Origin: Macrobrachium rosenbergii
Taxonomy: Eukaryota > Arthropoda > Malacostraca > Decapoda > Palaemonidae
Assembly: GCF_040412425.1 (NCBI RefSeq)
Contig: NC_089768.1
Location: 3,770,001-3,834,000, forward strand
Length of the DNA stretch: 64,000 nt
Direction of reading: 5' to 3'
The notes beneath the pieces were generated by a model. It saw only the letters and a list, made by a program, of their open reading frames with translations. It was not told the origin of the DNA and did no database searches. The position numbers and the translations under genes are program-made. Shown piece after piece: positions 23,438-37,009 of this stretch (positions are counted from its first letter, which is position 1; every line of letters begins with the position of its first letter).

Positions 23438-23443
23438 AATAAA
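23438..23443 (+). terminator. Polyadenylation signal AATAAA of the crustin gene
   Basis: AATAAA lies 37 bp after the crustin stop codon, in a T-rich 3' flank. It would give a very short 3' UTR. Confidence 0.6.
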
Positions 23444-23885
23444 ATGATAATTATTTCTTGACTTTTCTTTTTAAAGACATTTTGCCTAGGTTGGAATCTT
23501 TCAAGAAGTTTTATTTTTTGCCTTTCTTTTCCTTCTATTTATCGCATTCCTCACACAACAACAACTACATTCAAAAGATGCAAACAGTGACGTTTGAATG
23601 TTACCGGGAACATTATTAAAAATTTTACCCAAAATGATTCCAGCACGAGCAATGAATTGGGCAACGGAACTTTACCTAAAGTACTTAATAGCGAAAGTAA
23701 AAACAAAATTAAGCAAATATCATGAATCATATGGTTATTATTTCAGCTTCTATTGGTCCTTTTCGAAAGCTTTTATTTACTCAAATACTGAACATCTATA
23801 AAGCTATACAAAATCAAAGTAAACTGAGAATAATTACGAATAAAGACCATGGTCTATTTTGTTTTGTAATGAGGTTTGAATTTGA

Positions 23886-24125
23886 CTAAGTCACAGTTTC
23901 AGAAGCAGCTTTAAAAACAGAAGAGGAGTGAGGCATGAATGTAGATGAAATATGAAGACTTGAACCATCAACAAAATTATGAATCGGAGAGGAGGTAGAC
24001 TGGTAAGGCCAAAGATGAAGATAGGCATAGCGAGAGAACAGAGTTTTGAGGAACACCACTGATGGAGTGAAGAAAGTGGGTAGCGTCAACGAACACTCAT
24101 TTTCGAGCAGTAAGTAGCAAGACAC
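23886..24125 (-). pseudogene. LINE reverse transcriptase scrap
   Basis: A minus-strand frame contains S-P-I-H-N-F-V-D-G-S-S-L-H-I-S-S. This resembles the F-A-D-D catalytic box region (N-P-I-H-S-F-A-D-D-S-T-L-H) of decapod Jockey-like LINEs, with the second Asp changed to Gly. Upstream text is only loosely RT-like. Short, degenerate and tentative. Confidence 0.4.
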
Positions 24126-24799
24126 TCAAACTTTCGCTACAGATATAACAGGATTCACTAACTGAAATGAAGACAAAACTGCAGAATGCCTAACAATTGC
24201 AGAATTCACCATTTTCTCATTTTTTCAAAGCATCAAAAGGACTAAAGGGAATAACGAACATATGAAAAAATGGAAATCGGATTAGTTACAACAGCTGCAA
24301 TATTGATCTCTGCCCCCAAAAAAAAAATCATCTGAGGAAGGAGCAAAGAGCTGTTTACAGTACTGGAAGCTCACAAAAAATTAGATTGTTGGGGTTGAGA
24401 CATACCTGGGAATATGCAGGGAGTATTCACGTGTGACTACACAGCTTCGCAAGCTTCATTGCCGAAATTTGACTCGACTGACAGTCCTGACAACAGGTCG
24501 CGGATTTACCTGTCACTAATTGTCCGTCCACATCCCTGCTAAGGTATGTCAATAGTTATCCATCTACATGCCCGGTAAAAATAGGCCAATTTCTGATAAT
24601 ACATCTGTCTCACACCGGATTCCTGTTTGTTTCTTAGTGTTGCTCACAAGGGCAGTACTTTACAACAAACATGGGAGTCTTGACAGCTGCTCTTCAAGAG
24701 AAAAGAACTCTCCCAGAACACACAGTGCTTTGCCGAATACCATTTCGGTGGTGCAGAGGCCGAGGAGGACCCAGGAAATTGTGACTTCCATTCTGGAAC

Positions 24800-25027
24800 G
24801 TTCCGTAACCAAACTAGAAAAAGATGGGTGATTGTAAAATGACTGATAAAGCCAGGGAAAATAGGATGAGGAGGTATGGTCATGTGATTCACAGGGATGA
24901 GGATGCTCAGATTAAGAAAGCTGATGATATGGCCGTGGAGGGTAGAAGAAGCGGAGGTAAGTTATTGCAGCCTTTAAAATGCAATGGATTATTGCGAAAC
25001 GCCGTCGGCCACAATAAAAGCTGTTGA
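24800..25027 (+). pseudogene. RTE-type LINE ORF2 C-terminal fragment
   Basis: The frame reads K-A-R-E-N-R-M-R-R-Y-G-H-V-I-H-R-D-E-D-A then [10 protein letters not shown]. This matches the R-x-N-R-x-R-x-x-G-H-V ... E-G-x-R-x-x-G-R-P pattern near the end of ORF2 in RTE/BovB-like and related arthropod LINEs. The conserved tail (R-W-x-D) is lost. Upstream sequence gives no RT palm, so it is a 3' scrap. Confidence 0.55.
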
Positions 25028-25092
25028 TTGTCCATGTGCCTCTCCATCTGCCCTTGGTCTCCGTATATTAGGCTTCTGCCTTCATCATCGTC

Positions 25093-25243
<151 letters not shown>

Positions 25244-25254
25244 TACAGTAAGAC

Positions 25255-25375
25255 TGTGAAACCAAGGATTTCATGAAATCCCTGAAATTTTCAGGGAATT
25301 CCTGAAATCACCAATTCACTTTGGGACATTTGATCCCTCAGGGAACAAATGTACTTAGGGACATTTTCTCCTTAA
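25255..25375. repeat. Cluster of short palindromes
   Basis: GGATTTCATGAAATCC, TGAAATTTTCA and TCAGGGAATTCCTGA follow one another, and a GGGACATTT unit occurs twice nearby (25322 and 25359). This looks like a degenerate fold-back repeat; class unknown. Confidence 0.45.
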
Positions 25376-25468
25376 GGAGCTGGTACTAAACACGGCAAAA
25401 CACGTTATGCACCGTTAATTTCAAGTAACTGGACCTTGGCCACACCACCTCTGCCATCTCCTGAATTG

Positions 25469-25545
25469 GCTGGCCACTTCCCACTTTGGCCAATTTTGGG
25501 TCATGGCTACTTCCCACTTTGGCCGATTTTGGGCTTTGGCTGTAA
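25469..25545. repeat. Two-copy tandem repeat (about 36 bp)
   Basis: The unit TGGCNACTTCCCACTTTGGC plus CRATTTTGGGYY occurs twice in a row with few differences. Confidence 0.7.
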
Positions 25546-25906
25546 CATGTATATAATGTGTGTATATTCGAGTATGTATATTTATTATACTGTATATATA
25601 TACATATTGCCTTGTAAAATGTATATCTTTCCATGATTTTGATATATTTACCATTCTAGTTGTGTTCTGTGCAGTGATAATAATTGTTGGAGTATCGTAT
25701 GTAGTGTAATGTCAGATCTCAAAAGGGTTAGTGATTTAGATAGCTTAACAGAGTGATTTAGAATAATACATTTTAATAGTAGCGCAGCACATGTGTGTGG
25801 TAGCGAAGGCTTGTTTTGCTTTGATTGGAAAACATTAGGCTACTCAGTTCTGAAAACCAACTTTGGTTCTTTGTCTTGTTTTAAAAACATGCCATTTATG
25901 ATTTGT

Positions 25907-26202
25907 CAGTTGCCGTCTGTTTTGATCGTGTTGAGATTTTGTTAAGAGCTTCGTCCCATACGATTTTCTGCTCGAGCCACTTATTCATTTTTGAGAGTAA
26001 ATGCTCGTCTCAATCGATTATGTCACGTTTTGTAAGATTCCAGTTCAAAACGTTTTGCTCTGGAAGTAATGTCATCTTCCTCTTGTAGGATTTCTCTCGT
26101 ATCTTGTTCCTAAAATGCCTTAGTAATGACGTCATCTGATTGTTTCACTTCTTGCCGGAATACTACAGTTTGCTCATTCTGATTTAAGAGATTGTTCATG
26201 TG

Positions 26203-26269
<67 letters not shown>

Positions 26270-26807
26270 AAAAGAGAGAAGTTATTAATGTAAAATATTT
26301 GTGTGGTTGTTGATATTAGTCTTAGATTTTGAGATTTGAATGTAGGAAAAGTGTATATTTGTAATGGCACCTAACAAAAAAGTATGTTTTGTGAATCTCT
26401 AGCAGCTGCATTTCAGGTGCTTTTGCAAAAGTTTTCACAAGCTTGTGTAAGGTAAAGTGAATTTTACTTATTATTACCATGGTATAATAGGTATATTAAG
26501 GAATTTTTGCCAGCTGCTGTCTGTATTGATCATGTTGAGATTTCGTTAAGAGCTTCGTCCCATATGATTTTCTGCTTGAGTCACGTACTCCTTTTTGAGA
26601 GTAAATGCACATCTCAATCGATTACGTCATGTATTGTAAAATTGCAGTTCAAAACATTTTCCTCTGGAAGTGATGTCATCTTCCTCTTCTAGAATTTTCT
26701 CTTGTATCTCGTTCCCAAAATTCCTTTGTAATGACGTCGTCTGATTGTTTCATTTCTTGCTTGAATACTAAAGTTTACTCATTCTGATTTCAGAGACCGT
26801 TCATGTG

Positions 26808-26858
<51 letters not shown>

Positions 26859-27101
26859 TCAAAAGAGAGAAGTTATTAACGTAAAATATTTTTGTGGTCG
26901 TTGATATTAGTCTTAGCTTTTGAGATCAGAATGTAGGCAAAATGTATATTCGTAATGGCACCTAACAAAAAAAGTGTTTTGTGAATCTTGAGCAGCTGCA
27001 TTTCAGGTGATTTTACAAAAGTTTTCACAGGCTTGTGTAAGGTAAAGTGAATTTTACTTATTATTACCATGGTGTAATAGGTATGTTAAGGAATTTTTGA
27101 C
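25907..27101. repeat. Tandem duplication, period 604 bp, each copy with a (CT)n block
   Basis: Copy 1 (25907-26510) and copy 2 (26511-27101) align along their length, from CAGTTGCCGTCTGT/CAGCTGCTGTCTGT at the left to TTAAGGAATTTTTG at the right. Each contains a CT microsatellite (26203-26267 and 26812-26858). Divergence is moderate by eye. Short frames in the two copies correspond (61 residues each) but show no known domain. Confidence 0.85.
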
Positions 27102-27840
27102 ATAGGGAAATTGTTTTTAGTAAATATTTTGTGCATTTTTGTGTTCTTGTGTTTGCAATCTCTCAATTTTTCACATTTTATACATTGGTGATTTAACATT
27201 TATTTACTTAGCAATTTGAGTATTTCTTAATAATTTATCATTGCATACTTGATTTAATTTTTATTCACTAAGATTTTCTGTTCAAATCTTGAGCACTTCT
27301 TGATAATTTAAATTTTGCTTGATTAATTTAATTTCTTGATAAATTAACCTTTGTAATTTACCTCAAGAATTAATTAAATTTTATGTTGTTTTCAAATAGC
27401 AGTAAATTTTTGCAGATTGTGAATACTAATTATAAATTTTGAATTTAAAAATAAATTTTTGTATTTAAAATTTATAAAAAAGTGTTTCATTTATTGACCA
27501 CCAGTGAATAGGATTAATTGTGTACATAAGACAAAGTGATGAACATGTTTTGTTCCTTTAGTTTTGCTGAAGTGAATTAAGACCAGGGAAACAGTTAAAG
27601 CTGTTTGATGGAGGAGTGATGCCCTTTTTCTCTAGTATATTTCTCGTTTAATTGTTGACACCTCACACTTAGTTTGATTTTTCACGTGATTAATAAGCTT
27701 TTTAAGGGATCACTGTTACCTTTAGAATACTCAGTCGTAATTCTTATTGTTATGAGAGTTCAGGTGTCTGGCTGAATTGAGGTAAATTTTTTAATTTTGT
27801 GATTGTTGTGTAATAACCAGGTAGCCTACTTGGTACACGT
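27102..27840. other. Very AT-rich DNA, nothing recognised
   Basis: T- and A-rich sequence without ORFs over 60 codons or repeat boundaries. Confidence 0.5.
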
Positions 27841-27846
27841 CGTGAC

Positions 27847-27851
<5 letters not shown>

Positions 27852-27932
<81 letters not shown>

Positions 27933-27974
27933 GTATACAAATATATGCATATAATGCAAAATATATATATACAC

Positions 27975-28058
<84 letters not shown>

Positions 28059-28110
28059 AATATATATATATATTATAAATATAAATATATATATATATAT
28101 ATATATGCAT
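27852..28110. repeat. Compound (TA)n microsatellite
   Basis: Two long TA blocks separated by TTGTATACAAATATATGCATATAATGC and an ACACATATGTGTG palindrome, then AATATAAATATATA-type variants and GCATATGCATATGC. Confidence 0.95.
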
Positions 28111-28340
28111 ATGCATATGCAGTTTAGGTAGCATAAAATATTCCTTAGAAAACTGATAGGCCTACATATACAGTATAACAATATTTTCATTACATTTAGC
28201 CGTAATTGTAAAGATCACACTTGAAAAGCTTATTTGTCTCCCCACAAAAGTGCTAAGTGTAGAAATATTTTAGTAAAAATAAAACTCATTCATATACTGT
28301 ACAGTATGAATATTCCCTTAATATCTCATATCCTTAAATG

Positions 28341-30010
<1,670 letters not shown>

Positions 30011-30336
30011 TAGGGGTCCAAATTCACTGCATTACTGTAAGTCAAGATCAGCAAACAGGTTTATCTAATATTTATTAAATCATGGAATGCAGTGAAAAAA
30101 CTAGCAGTTTATCTGCTTACAGAAGCAGAGATTGTAAAAAAAAAAAAAACAAAGGGAATAAAGGTAAAACATAAATAAAAACGTGTCAGGGATATGGACC
30201 TATAGAATTTTGAGAAAATCATAAATCACTGCTTTTATAAATGGATAAACTGCTAATTTTTTAGCAAATATACTCCTGTTTGCAGATCTGTCAAAAGAAA
30301 ACTCACGCACAAGGGAGCAGTGAATTTGGACCCCTA
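30011..30336. mobile_element. Fold-back MITE with perfect 20-bp terminal inverted repeats
   Basis: TAGGGGTCCAAATTCACTGC at 30011-30030 is the exact reverse complement of 30317-30336. Inner segments also pair (AGCAAACAGG with CCTGTTTGC; CAGTTTATC with GATAAACTG), so most of the element can fold into one hairpin. If the outermost TA is counted as the target duplication, the element is GGGGTCC...GGACCCC, consistent with Tc1/mariner-type mobilisation. Confidence 0.8.
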
Positions 30337-30399
30337 AACTGTAGGATTACCCAGCATTTGCCCCATTCAATTACCCTAGTGTAGCCTATTCATTCCACC

Positions 30400-30447
30400 T
30401 AGTGTAGCCTATTCATTCCACATTCTCCCTATTTAATTAGTCTAACC
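30400..30447. repeat. Two-copy direct repeat CCTAGTGTAGCCTATTCATT
   Basis: A unit of about 24 bp (CCTAGTGTAGCCTATTCATT plus CCA) occurs twice consecutively. Confidence 0.6.
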
Positions 30448-30574
30448 TAATCTATTCAATCAGTTTCATGTTATTATAGGTTAGTTTGTGTTGCCCTTTG
30501 TAAGTATTAATTTTGTCATAAATATTGACCTTTGCATGGGTTGGAGTTTCTCATGTGTCATATAACTTTTATTA

Positions 30575-31210
30575 ATGCCTTTTGGGAGTAAGTTTTTTGT
30601 CAAAATGACCACATTGTTCAATCTTCTTAAACCCCTTATCAAAAAGCGGGCAGGTTATAAGTCCTGCATAACTGTTGCCTTGGGAAAACTTGATGCCCTT
30701 TCAGAAGATAAATTGAAAGTCATTATTTTGTGCTGCAGTCAGTCAATCCAAGAATATCTTCAGAAGATTAAGTTAGTAGATGAAAAATTTTGGATCTGTT
30801 CATAAGTTATGATGTTGAAGATGATGTTCCTAGTAAACTGAAATAACTCAACAGGTGGATTATCATGATCTAGTTCTAGATAGATTTCTGAGCTAGACCA
30901 ACAATTCAACAGTTTACAGACATGATCACAAACAAATGTTAGCCCAAGCAAGGCTGTAATGGCTGTTAAGTTGCCTAAACTGACCTGCAAGGAATTTGAT
31001 GGCAATCAGCTAACAAATTAGAGTTCAAAAACTTTTTGATACAATTAACTCTACTGATGCTTGCAGAACTTTACCTGATTCCAACAAACTTGTATATGTG
31101 CATAGTTTTCTATCTGGCTATACATTCCAAATCATTTCTCACCTGTCCATTTGTGATAATAATTATACAGTAGCCCTCACTTTCCTGAAAGAGGAAATGT
31201 TCATACACAC
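30575..31210 (+). pseudogene. BEL/Pao-type gag, N-terminal part, interrupted by DIRS copy A
   Basis: The open frame 30605-30802 reads L-L-K-P-L-I-K-K-R-A-G-Y-K-S-C-I-T, the start of Pao/BEL gag (DUF1759 family). After several stops a second block reads K-L-P-K-L-T-C-K-E-F-D-G-N (about 30970-31010). A third reads K-L-V-Y-V-H-S-F-L-S-G and C-D-N-N-Y-T-V-A-L-T-F-L-K-E (about 31090-31194). The order and spacing are those of BEL gag. The frame is cut where the terminal repeat of DIRS copy A starts, and gag resumes beyond 41055. Confidence 0.6.
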
Positions 31211-31303
31211 TATACAAACCTTTCAGTCTTTATATAGGAATTACCTTCACCGCGGCTGGAAACGGCTGTTTAACTTTTAAACAAGGTGGTATGGTAGTTA
31301 ACT

Positions 31304-31938
31304 TGTAAGGATGGGATTAAGTGACATACTGGCTGGGTGTTGACTGGTTTATTGGTGGTTCCTTACTGACTGAATGTACAGAATCTTTGAAGTTGTTATT
31401 GGCTGGTGTGAGCCGCAAAGAAGTATCTACACACAGACTGGGCAAAACAGAGGTAATGTTTCGGACATCTGTGTTTGTCGGCAGACAAACAGATGGCGAT
31501 TGTGAGAGACATAATAAACATACAGTGATAAAACATATATCAATGGAAAGGCCGGGAAATTCCACATATGGCCAATTGCATGAGATCAGAGACAGATTAA
31601 TGAATACAATGCAGTAGCATAATATATGTGAAATGGCAAGATGTGTGGCATCTTCACAAACAGAAACATACATAGTTTGATACAGAAGATTCCGTGGAAC
31701 ATTATGAGTACAGTATATGATTAGAATGCTTGCATGGCAATGCATGTAGTGGTGATTGTACATAAATCGAGACAACAATGGTTAGGGAGAAACAGACGGA
31801 AATATTGTATGGTGGAAGTTGCATTCCTTGAGAGAGAGAAAACGGGATGCTCTTGTTTTTGTCTGGTCCCCTCCGATGGATGACGAACACACACATGTGC
31901 TCGAAAGAGACTGCGATCAGTGCGATGGGTCTCTTACA
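31304..31938. mobile_element. Solo LTR inserted in the DIRS terminal repeat
   Basis: It starts TGTAAGG and ends CTCTTACA (TGTAAG/CTTACA inverted ends). It is flanked by the 4-bp duplication AACT at 31300-31303 and 31939-31942. Without it the DIRS terminal repeat is continuous, as judged against the inverted right copy. It lacks coding sequence and its size (635 bp) suits an LTR. Orientation and family are unknown. Confidence 0.75.
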
Positions 31939-32170
31939 AACTATTGTATAACCAGGTTGGGGAGTCTAACCCGCCCGGTCAATAGATAGTCACTGTACCT
32001 TCAGCCATGCCATGGTGAGGTTGTGCTTCACTACCCTCTGCCCTGCTTGCCGTTTTTCGCCATGTTTACATTGTGAACATCACGTCTTCTCCTGGTGGGA
32101 TCTTTTCACCTTTGTTTGTTAACATCAGTATATGTGTTTGTGTTTGCTATAGTGATATAATTACTGTGCA

Positions 32171-34026
32171 ATGCAAACCCACAAATCATTTGAGCCAGCC
32201 AAGCATAAGGCGATATCCAAACGTAATTGCCCTGGTACTGCAGGGAAGGCTTGTAGCCATTACCGCTCAACAATTGATGTAGATCCTCATACCTTTTGCA
32301 CATCATGCAGGGGGTTTGAGCATAATCCTGACTCTGTGTGCAAGGAGTGCCGTGACTGGACTTTAGAGCAGTGGTTAAAGTAGTCATCGAGGAGGAGCAG
32401 TGGTTGAAGTAGTCATTGAGGAGGGAGCATCAGAAGAAGCCCCCCAAGTCGTCGTCTTCGCTCACTTCATTGGGCGGAGGTCGTCGTTGGGGGACTGGAA
32501 GCCAGGACGACCTCCTTTCAGTAGCCTCCATTCGTTCTGGGAGGGGATCCCCCTCAGTACGAATGGAGACTGACCCCCCCCCCCTTAACCCGACTTTGAT
32601 TCCAGGTGTGGAGGAGGAGGAACTCCTGGAGACCTGGCAGTCTCTTCGCGTCCCAGGAGTTCCTTTAATGCATGGCATTCTGTATCATCTGCGGGCTTCT
32701 TGCGTCCCTGCTGCTCCTCCGGTGACTCACACTATGGCGACAGTGACTACATCCACTGTCACCATGACAGCTAACTATCTGATGCCTGTGAGTTTGACCA
32801 CCCACCCTACGCTGACGACCCCTGTAGTTATGGATAGGATGTTCCTACATGCCTGTCATATCCTCCATGATGTCTGCTACTGCTCCTCGGGAGTCTGCTT
32901 TAGAGTCTTCCTCCAACCTCAGGGAGCAAATCCTCCACGCCCTCTTGAAGGCGAAGAAGTAGTCAAAGAGATCCCAGGAGAGAAGTAGGAAGGTGTCATT
33001 GTCTTCACCGTTGTCTTCGTCAGCTGCTGCCTCCTCCCCTCCCTCTTCCAAAGCCCACAAGCGGAGGAAGAAGGTAGGTTCTCCCAACCAGAGGAAGCCC
33101 TGCCCTGGGTCTTCCGAAGGGGTCTCTCTCTCTCCCCCAGAGAGACAGGGATCTCTCGCTGGCTCACCCGGTCTTCAGACTCGTGAGCCTCGGGTGCACA
33201 GACCCAGCACTTCTGCTCGGAGTTCTGCCCCCAAGCATAGTGCTGTGCCTGCCTCTACTCGAGTCTCCTCAGACACTCAAGTAGAGGGAAATTCCACAGA
33301 AGCTTCGAGTATGCAGGCCTCTAAAGAGGCTAGCATTGCTCAAGGTGCTCAGGTTTCTGTGAAATCTTGAGGCACCTCAACCAGTAACGTGGAGTCAGCT
33401 CCACGTTCTGGTTCAGGCACGCGAGAGAAGGTTGAGTTCGAGCACGCAGGTGCTTCCCTCTCGCCCGAGTACACAGCCAGGGTCCCGTGAAGGTGCTGCC
33501 AACTCGAGGGTCCGCACACCTGGAGTTGCTATGAGGATGTCCCCCTTATAGTCATCTTCTCTACAGGAAGTTTCAACTTCAAAGACAACTGGAGTACATC
33601 GTGAAGACAGTGCAAGCTCACGCCCTAGAGTTTGCAACTGCTCTCCCCGGGTCAGCTCACATTCGCACGAACAGGCTTGCTCACCTGCCGAGAGCCTTCT
33701 CGTATGTTCGCTTGAGCCTCTGCCCTCTCCTTGGGACAGCCCACCTCCACGTTTGCATGAGAGGAGCGGCTCTCCTAGACGTGTGAAGCCATTGCCACTG
33801 AGGGGTTGGCAATCGCTCTTGGCATGCTTTTCCTGCCGAGACCGTCGGTTCCGATAGGACAGGTAAGGATACTCTCTCCCTCTCTCCTGTCCCTTCAACT
33901 TCCTGGGGGGTATTCCGGGAATTGCGAGTCTGACAGAAGGGTTCATGTGTTGGACATCACATCCCACCACAGCCCTACCACGAAGGCTTACGAAGCGGGC
34001 AAGGATCTCGGACCTACATGCTCGTA
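32171..34026 (+). pseudogene. DIRS copy A gag-like ORF, 5' part
   Basis: The start of the ORF (32171-32383) has a compact Cys/His module: C-S-H-Y ... F-C-T-S-C-R-G-F-E-H ... S-V-C-K-E-C-R-D-W, typical of the N-terminus of DIRS-group gag proteins in animals. Downstream frames (32416-32988, 32993-33370, 33601-34020) are Ser/Pro-rich and broken by frameshifts. The last frame is cut by the Tigger-like element at 34027 and continues at 35893. Confidence 0.6.
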
Positions 34027-35892
34027 CAGTCGACCCTCGTTAAGACAGACTAATGGGGGGGGCAGGGTGTCCATCTTAGCCAGTAGTCTGGTTTAACTGG
34101 CAGTATCTATACTGTATATATACCTGTAAATACATATGAATATAGTGTATTTCATTATTTTTATAAAGAGTATGAATAATAAACCAATGTAGAAACGTTT
34201 GAATTAAAGCGCATGGTAAAAGATAAAAATTGAAGAATAAAACATGATAAAAATGACAGAACTCAGCCACGTATGTAGATGCCTAGGCCAAGACATGAAC
34301 GCATAATTGTTAAGTAAAAAGAAGTGGAGTCTCAAAAATGAAAAGTAAGATAATGAAATGTAGATTACAGGTACACAATCCTTTACCAGAAATCCTCAGG
34401 GTCAGACGTGTTTCGGCTTTTGGAACTTTTCGGAATTTGGAGCTGTGGGGTCAGGAGCGTAATCAAACATCACTGTTGCAGCAAAAACATATTTTTCCAT
34501 ATTTTCATGTTTTTTATTTTAGTTATTTATTCTCTATTATTATTTATACTGTTAAATATACTGTCAAATGAATGTGAGATAATTGAGATCATCAGTAATA
34601 AAAATAGTGGGACAATTCAGATCATATATTCACTAACACGTTTTGCTTCCAACAAAAACATTCCGTACAATGCAAAAATATATATGATCAAAATAATTGT
34701 AATTCAACTGGTGAATTTTACTGACAAGTAAGACTATAAAATACATTCCATCATATCGATCTTGGAGAGGGTTGTTTTTTATTGTTACTAACGCTGTCAT
34801 CAGTTTGCAGTTGTAAATCTGACGACAGTCCGGGAACAGGATTCGCAAGTGATGACGCACCACCACGACAGACTGTTGTGGGATTTGTCATACCACTATA
34901 TTAAAGTTAAAATTATTGTTGAATTCTTACTTCATGAAGAAATAACTATATAAAGCAAATTATTGAGTAAATTTTGCCATCAGCAGTCAAATAATCATGA
35001 TCATGACAACGTTCAAACTTAGTGCTGTCATGCCATATGTCTATACTGTAAATAGAACAGAAGTAGAGGGTTATCATTGGCTAGCAGATCTCCATGGCAA
35101 CCAGCCAACCAATCAAGTTTTAGCTGTGTTCTGTCTGAGAAAGAACGTTTTGCTCAGAGAAGCTGACAATGACATAAGTGCATGTGTTTTGAATACAATA
35201 CGTAGTTTTTAATAGTGTCTCTATTTTTACTGATTACATGAAGAATAAAATTAATTCCTTCTTATTACTTTGAGACAAAATTGTTGGTTCAGAGAGTCTT
35301 CCGCAACAAAATATTTTTTTCTTTTTGCTCTAAAGATATTTACTAACACTGCATTTACATACCTTTAAAACAAAATTCTTCTCTTTAATCTCCCGAGGGT
35401 AGAATTATGCTGCATAGAGGGAACTGGCAATTTTCTCTCTGTCTTTCTCATGTAAACACAAGTAAAGTATTGTTCAGCAACTCAGCTTTTGTCTTCGTAA
35501 AGTTTACCTTTGTCATGTCTTTTCTTTCCTAAAAAAAAGTACAAAGTATTGTACTGTAGCTACCGGTCAGGCAGCACATACAGTAGGTAAAACTGTTAAT
35601 GCTAAGTGATTGGCTACGATACTTCCTACCATTCCAGACAATAGCATTTCTTAATGATGTTACGTACTGTGCGTAAGTTAAATTGGTTACAAGTTAAAAG
35701 CATTTCAGTCGAGTTCAGTTTAAATACAGAACAGTATATATAAAATAAAAATATAAATGAAAAGATTTTTATTTACCTTTGGTAAATAAAAAGGAAAACG
35801 GTACGCGATGAGAGGAGGAACAGTAACTATCTTAAAAATCATGGTCGGATGGTGTCCGTCTTATCCAATATCCGAATTGATGGGGTCCAGTT
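34027..35892. mobile_element. Tigger/pogo-like non-autonomous DNA transposon, about 1.87 kb
   Basis: The left end CAGTCGACCCTCGTTAAGAC follows TA at 34025-34026. The right end, read in reverse (CTGGACCCCATCAATTCGGAT), is a decayed version of the same kind of terminus followed by TA at 35893-35894. With one TA left, the DIRS gag frame is open across the site, which supports the boundaries. No transposase ORF remains. A further terminus-like motif (CAGGTACACAATCCTTTACC near 34370) suggests another MITE end inside. Confidence 0.65.
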
Positions 35893-36964
35893 TAATGAGG
35901 GTCACCTGTATGTCCAAGTGGTCAAGCTGGGAGTCGGGGGTTCTGGTGAGGTTCTCCCACCTGCAGGGAGAGTATCAAGGGAGGACTACGGATTAGAAGG
36001 ACTCGAGGGTCCTCTGCCCCAAGACGCAGATTCTCCCGAGATACAGAGGACCTTTTCAGAGATCGTCTTGTTGATTCGCAGGCACAATGATCTCGGGGCA
36101 GGGACCTTGGCTATGTCCGCCGACCAACCTTCTCTCCTCGAAGTCTACAGGGGACCCAAGAAGGAACCCAGAGCTTTGGTAGGCTTGCCTTGGTCCTCCT
36201 TTGCTGAAAGAGTTTTGGATTAAGTGAACTCTCTTGAGGTGAGTTCCCTTCGATCCAATCATTTGGCCAAGCTACTTCCCCACCTCTGCCTCACCAGAAG
36301 AAGTACTATGCAACCTTGAAACAGGTTGACCCAGACTTGGTTCACTTAGCTCTGGGTCTCTTACTGCAGCATCTTGGGACAAAAGGCGTAGTCTTCATGC
36401 AACAGGAAGCAGTGAGCCTGAAAGCCACTGCCATGGCAGCCTTCCAGGTAGTCTCCTGGCTAGACCAGTGGTCTCTCACAGTGTCCAAGGTTGCAGCCTT
36501 TGGGGGTTCCATCAACCCTACGGAGGACTCAACCTTCAGGAGGCTGTGCCAACCCAGTGGTAGGGCAATCTCCTACCTGGCCCACGAGATGGCAAACCTG
36601 TGGGCCAACTTGGTGTTGAAGAGGAGGGACACTGTCCTCACTTGGATCACCAAGCACGTTGGCACGGACTCAGCTTTGGCTTTTCAGAATGGACCATTGC
36701 TGGGTTCTGCCTCTCTTCCCTCAAGAGGAGGTAGATGCTGAGGTGGACAAGCGTTGTGTTGAGGATAGTGACCAACTTGTTCACCAGGTATTGAGAAAGG
36801 CCTCCGGGTCTTTGTGCATCACTACGGCCCAACCTTTGGGTCTGGCTAGCAGTTCCTCAGGCCCTAAGAAATCCCAGGCTTCAAAGGGCACTCAAGGGAC
36901 CACCCAGCCTCCATCTGCCTCATCCAAGAAGGGTGCACAGCTGCGCCCCTTTCCAGTCCAGTAA
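35893..36964 (+). pseudogene. DIRS copy A gag-like ORF, 3' part
   Basis: Continues gag after the Tigger-like insertion (frame E-G-H-L-Y-V-Q-V-V-K), through an acidic segment, then a helical region (36316-36741; D-P-D-L-V-H-L-A-L-G-L-L-L-Q-H-L) of the kind found in DIRS gag. A Ser/Lys-rich basic end (36860-36964) precedes the RT ORF. At least two frame changes (near 36225 and 36740) make it non-functional. Confidence 0.5.
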
Positions 36965-37009
36965 AGGGAAGGGAGGCAAGGGAAAGAAGGGAGGAAAACG
37001 CTAGGGTCA

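Noticed and set aside
24568..24831. 87-codon + strand ORF
   Set aside because: No motif, and it overlaps the start of the RTE-type fragment in another frame.
26110..26370. Arg-Glu repeat ORF
   Set aside because: Translation of a CT/GA microsatellite.
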